A stretch of 64,000 bases of DNA from JAJCYK01 sp965212195. GTDB taxonomy: Bacteria; Bacteroidota; Bacteroidia; Cytophagales; Cyclobacteriaceae. The DNA is taken from the NCBI GenBank assembly GCA_965212195.1, contig CBDBUW010000017.1, positions 496,001 to 560,000 on the forward strand, read 5' to 3'. Shown here one piece after another: positions 62,487 to 64,000 of this stretch (positions within the stretch are counted from its first letter, which is position 1; each line of letters opens with the position of its first letter). A program made the position numbers and the translations under genes. The notes under the pieces are model-generated. The model worked only from the letters and a program-made list of their open reading frames with translations, searched no databases and was not told the origin of the DNA.

Positions 62487-63707
62487 ATGACTTGGGGAAT
62501 GTTATTGCCTTGTAGAATTAAAAGTGGTCTGGTTGTTGGCATATTATTCCAAATGGGCGTGGTGGCGACAGTGTATGGTCAGGACGAAGTTATTAATGGA
62601 GCAGATGTATACCGAAATCAGGGAATGGTCTTGGGGAAGTTCAAAAGCCTGGTGGAAGGTGATTCCCTGATCTTATATGCGCAAATCACTTTTGCCAACT
62701 CGGTTTCCGATTCCATACCCCTTTCTACCCAGGTAGAATTTGAAGATGGATCCCGTGAAACTGCTGTACTTGAATTACATCAGGCTATTGACAATCAAGA
62801 GGATCGGGTCTTTACTTTCAAATGGATCTACTCCCTGGATCAATCGATTTCCAGCTTCTCCCTCGAAGTCAATACTCGACCACGGATTTGGACCTTTGTG
62901 GAAGGTATTGCGCCCTTCGCATCGCATCCACAAGGTGGCATCCATCTAGTAGACAGCTATAAAGGTCTCCCTCTTTTCGATCCCTTTCATGGATTGAAAG
63001 ATAGCTTACGCATTGAAAGCCGTGCATCAGTTGATACCGTATATGCGTTTTACTATGGACATTCTTTTGACCCTGCCCGGCCACCCATGTCGTTGCGTGC
63101 TAGCCAGTCCTCTTCCGAACTCACCATTGACAGTGTCTTGGCCCTGCCGGTAGGTGAGAATATAAACCTTCCATTATCCGGACTTTATTTGATCCAGGCT
63201 GATACCAACGGTATTGAAGGGGCTGCTTTGTACGTAGGGCGCAAGGGATATCCCAAGCCAAGAATGCTGCAGGAGCTATCAGAGCCTTTGGTCTACATCA
63301 CCACCAAGGAAGAGTTCCAGGAGATTAAGTCCGACTTCTCCAGCAAAAAAGCTTTTGACAAGTTCTGGCTGTCCACAGTGGGCAACCCTCAAAAAGCTCG
63401 TGGTTCCATAAAGAAATATTACCAATTCGTAGAATCGGCCAATCGGTACTTTACCAGCTACAAGCCAGGTTGGAAGACCGATCGAGGAATGATTTTTACG
63501 GTCATGGGTCCCCCCATTATGGTTAATAAAAGCAAAAATCTCGAGATCTGGGGATATTTGCAGGGCGATTCAGAGGTAGAATTTACGTTTTTAAAGGTAG
63601 GTAACATCTTTTCCGACAATCACTACGAACTTCAGCGAGAAGAAAAGCTTGACAGGCCATGGTTTAGAGCCATCGACCGCTGGCGAAAAGGACTAACTGG
63701 ATTTTAA
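62487..63707 (+). CDS. GWxTD domain-containing secreted protein
   Basis: 406 aa with a hydrophobic N-terminal signal (about 12-31, ending VYGQ). A beta-rich middle region precedes the C-terminal GWxTD domain (about 285-400), with AFDKFWLSTVGNPQKARGS, IKKYYQFVESANRYF, the diagnostic GWKTDRGMIFTVMGPP and a final WFRAIDRWRKG. The family is widespread in Bacteroidota with no established biochemical role. It overlaps the rlmB start by one base (TAATG). Confidence 0.9.
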   Translation: MTWGMLLPCRIKSGLVVGILFQMGVVATVYGQDEVINGADVYRNQGMVLGKFKSLVEGDSLILYAQITFANSVSDSIPLSTQVEFEDGSRETAVLELHQAIDNQEDRVFTFKWIYSLDQSISSFSLEVNTRPRIWTFVEGIAPFASHPQGGIHLVDSYKGLPLFDPFHGLKDSLRIESRASVDTVYAFYYGHSFDPARPPMSLRASQSSSELTIDSVLALPVGENINLPLSGLYLIQADTNGIEGAALYVGRKGYPKPRMLQELSEPLVYITTKEEFQEIKSDFSSKKAFDKFWLSTVGNPQKARGSIKKYYQFVESANRYFTSYKPGWKTDRGMIFTVMGPPIMVNKSKNLEIWGYLQGDSEVEFTFLKVGNIFSDNHYELQREEKLDRPWFRAIDRWRKGLTGF

Positions 63708-64000
63708 TGGAAAAGCAAAAGACTAGTCAGAAGTCCTTCATATACGGAACTCGGGCAACGCTGGCGAGCATTAATGCAGGCCGAGAGATCGACAAGATAT
63801 TGGTTCTGAAGAATCTGAACAATCCTTTGGTGCAAGAGCTACTGCAAGCTGCTCGTGATCATAAAGTACCGGTACAACGGGTACCTGTACAGAAACTGCA
63901 AAAGTACACCAGGAAAAATCACCAGGGTGTGGTCTGCCTGTTGTCGTCAATCAGCTATAGCTCACTGGATCACGTTATTTCTCAATCTTATAGTCAGGGA
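63707..64000 (+). CDS. rlmB: 23S rRNA (guanosine-2'-O-)-methyltransferase, N-terminal fragment
   Basis: The ATG at 63707 shares its A with the GWxTD stop, and the gene runs off the right edge; 98 codons are visible. The reading is MEKQKTSQKSFIYGTRATL, then AGREIDKILVLKNLNN, then KVPVQRVPVQKLQKYTRKNH followed by QGVVCLLS. These are the features of the SpoU substrate-binding (L30e-like) domain of RlmB/TrmH: F-I-Y-G-x-R and N-H-Q-G-V. The catalytic knot lies outside the window. RlmB methylates G2251 of 23S rRNA in E. coli. Confidence 0.85.
   Translation, partial: MEKQKTSQKSFIYGTRATLASINAGREIDKILVLKNLNNPLVQELLQAARDHKVPVQRVPVQKLQKYTRKNHQGVVCLLSSISYSSLDHVISQSYSQG

Noticed and set aside
1..64000. 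CRISPR array, rRNA operon, insertion-sequence transposase, prophage or conjugation genes
   Set aside because: No regularly spaced repeats, rRNA-like sequence, transposase motifs or phage/conjugation proteins were found. The only mobile-type signal is the tRNA/GIY-YIG module.

Overview
The window looks like chromosomal DNA of a Bacteroidota bacterium. Evidence: a type IX secretion (T9SS) sorting domain, a GWxTD protein, a DUF5777 beta-barrel, a fused ResB-CcsA cytochrome c assembly protein, an ECF sigma/anti-sigma pair with TPRs, a DUF2723 glycosyltransferase-like protein, and several -7 boxes of the Bacteroidota type TAnnTTTG. The rpoN/asnS neighbourhood and the cytochrome set lean towards the Cytophagales, but the exact lineage is inference. 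Genes are dense, and GTG/TTG starts appear repeatedly.

Layout. 1-3.5 kb: LytTR-type two-component pair (regulator cut by the window edge) with a YceI-like secreted protein. 3.8-10.3 kb: small lipoproteins, a haem-PQQ propeller dehydrogenase, a DUF4386 membrane protein and a serine hydrolase flanked by two copies of a G/C-run repeat. 10.7-13.4 kb: pyruvate phosphate dikinase. 13.5-24.2 kb: respiratory island (mono-haem cytochrome c, nine-haem lipoprotein cytochrome, CX4CH cytochrome-like lipoprotein, DUF5777 barrel, two Tat-type proteins of which one carries four Fe-S clusters, NrfD-like quinol subunit, membrane-anchored accessory protein, CcsBA haem lyase, and a convergent NrfJ-like/OB lipoprotein). 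24.4-24.8 kb: tRNA-Arg(ACG) preceded by a GIY-YIG nuclease ORF and a broken copy of the tRNA 5' half. 25-33.3 kb: housekeeping (OM barrel, enoyl-CoA hydratase, PAP2-like, rpoN, asnS, mini T9SS protein, nnr, Lon-N domain). 33.4-38 kb: ECF sigma, TPR anti-sigma and a membrane-anchored TPR-CHAT protease-like protein. 38.1-42.2 kb: surface/secreted proteins including a cholesterol-dependent-cytolysin-like lipoprotein and a 37-aa membrane peptide. 42.2-47.1 kb: icd, panB, PAS histidine kinase, PyrR-like phosphoribosyltransferase, Lrp/AsnC regulator. 47.2-57.3 kb: polysaccharide locus (flippase, four glycosyltransferases, pyruvyl transferase, two methyltransferases, multipass membrane protein). 57.3-64 kb: TPR protein, DUF2723 protein, methyltransferase, GWxTD protein and the start of rlmB.

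How the genes work together. The 13.5-23.4 kb genes all read one way with short spacers or overlaps. They look like one electron-transfer unit that takes electrons from menaquinol (NrfD/Fe-S) to periplasmic or outer-membrane haem proteins, with its own haem-attachment machinery; no terminal reductase such as NrfA is present. The sigma/anti-sigma/CHAT trio overlaps tightly and has the topology of a trans-envelope signalling unit. The polysaccharide genes form one long leftward block. The most unusual items are the tRNA/GIY-YIG module, the cytolysin-like lipoprotein, the periplasmic CHAT operon and the quinol-to-multihaem island.
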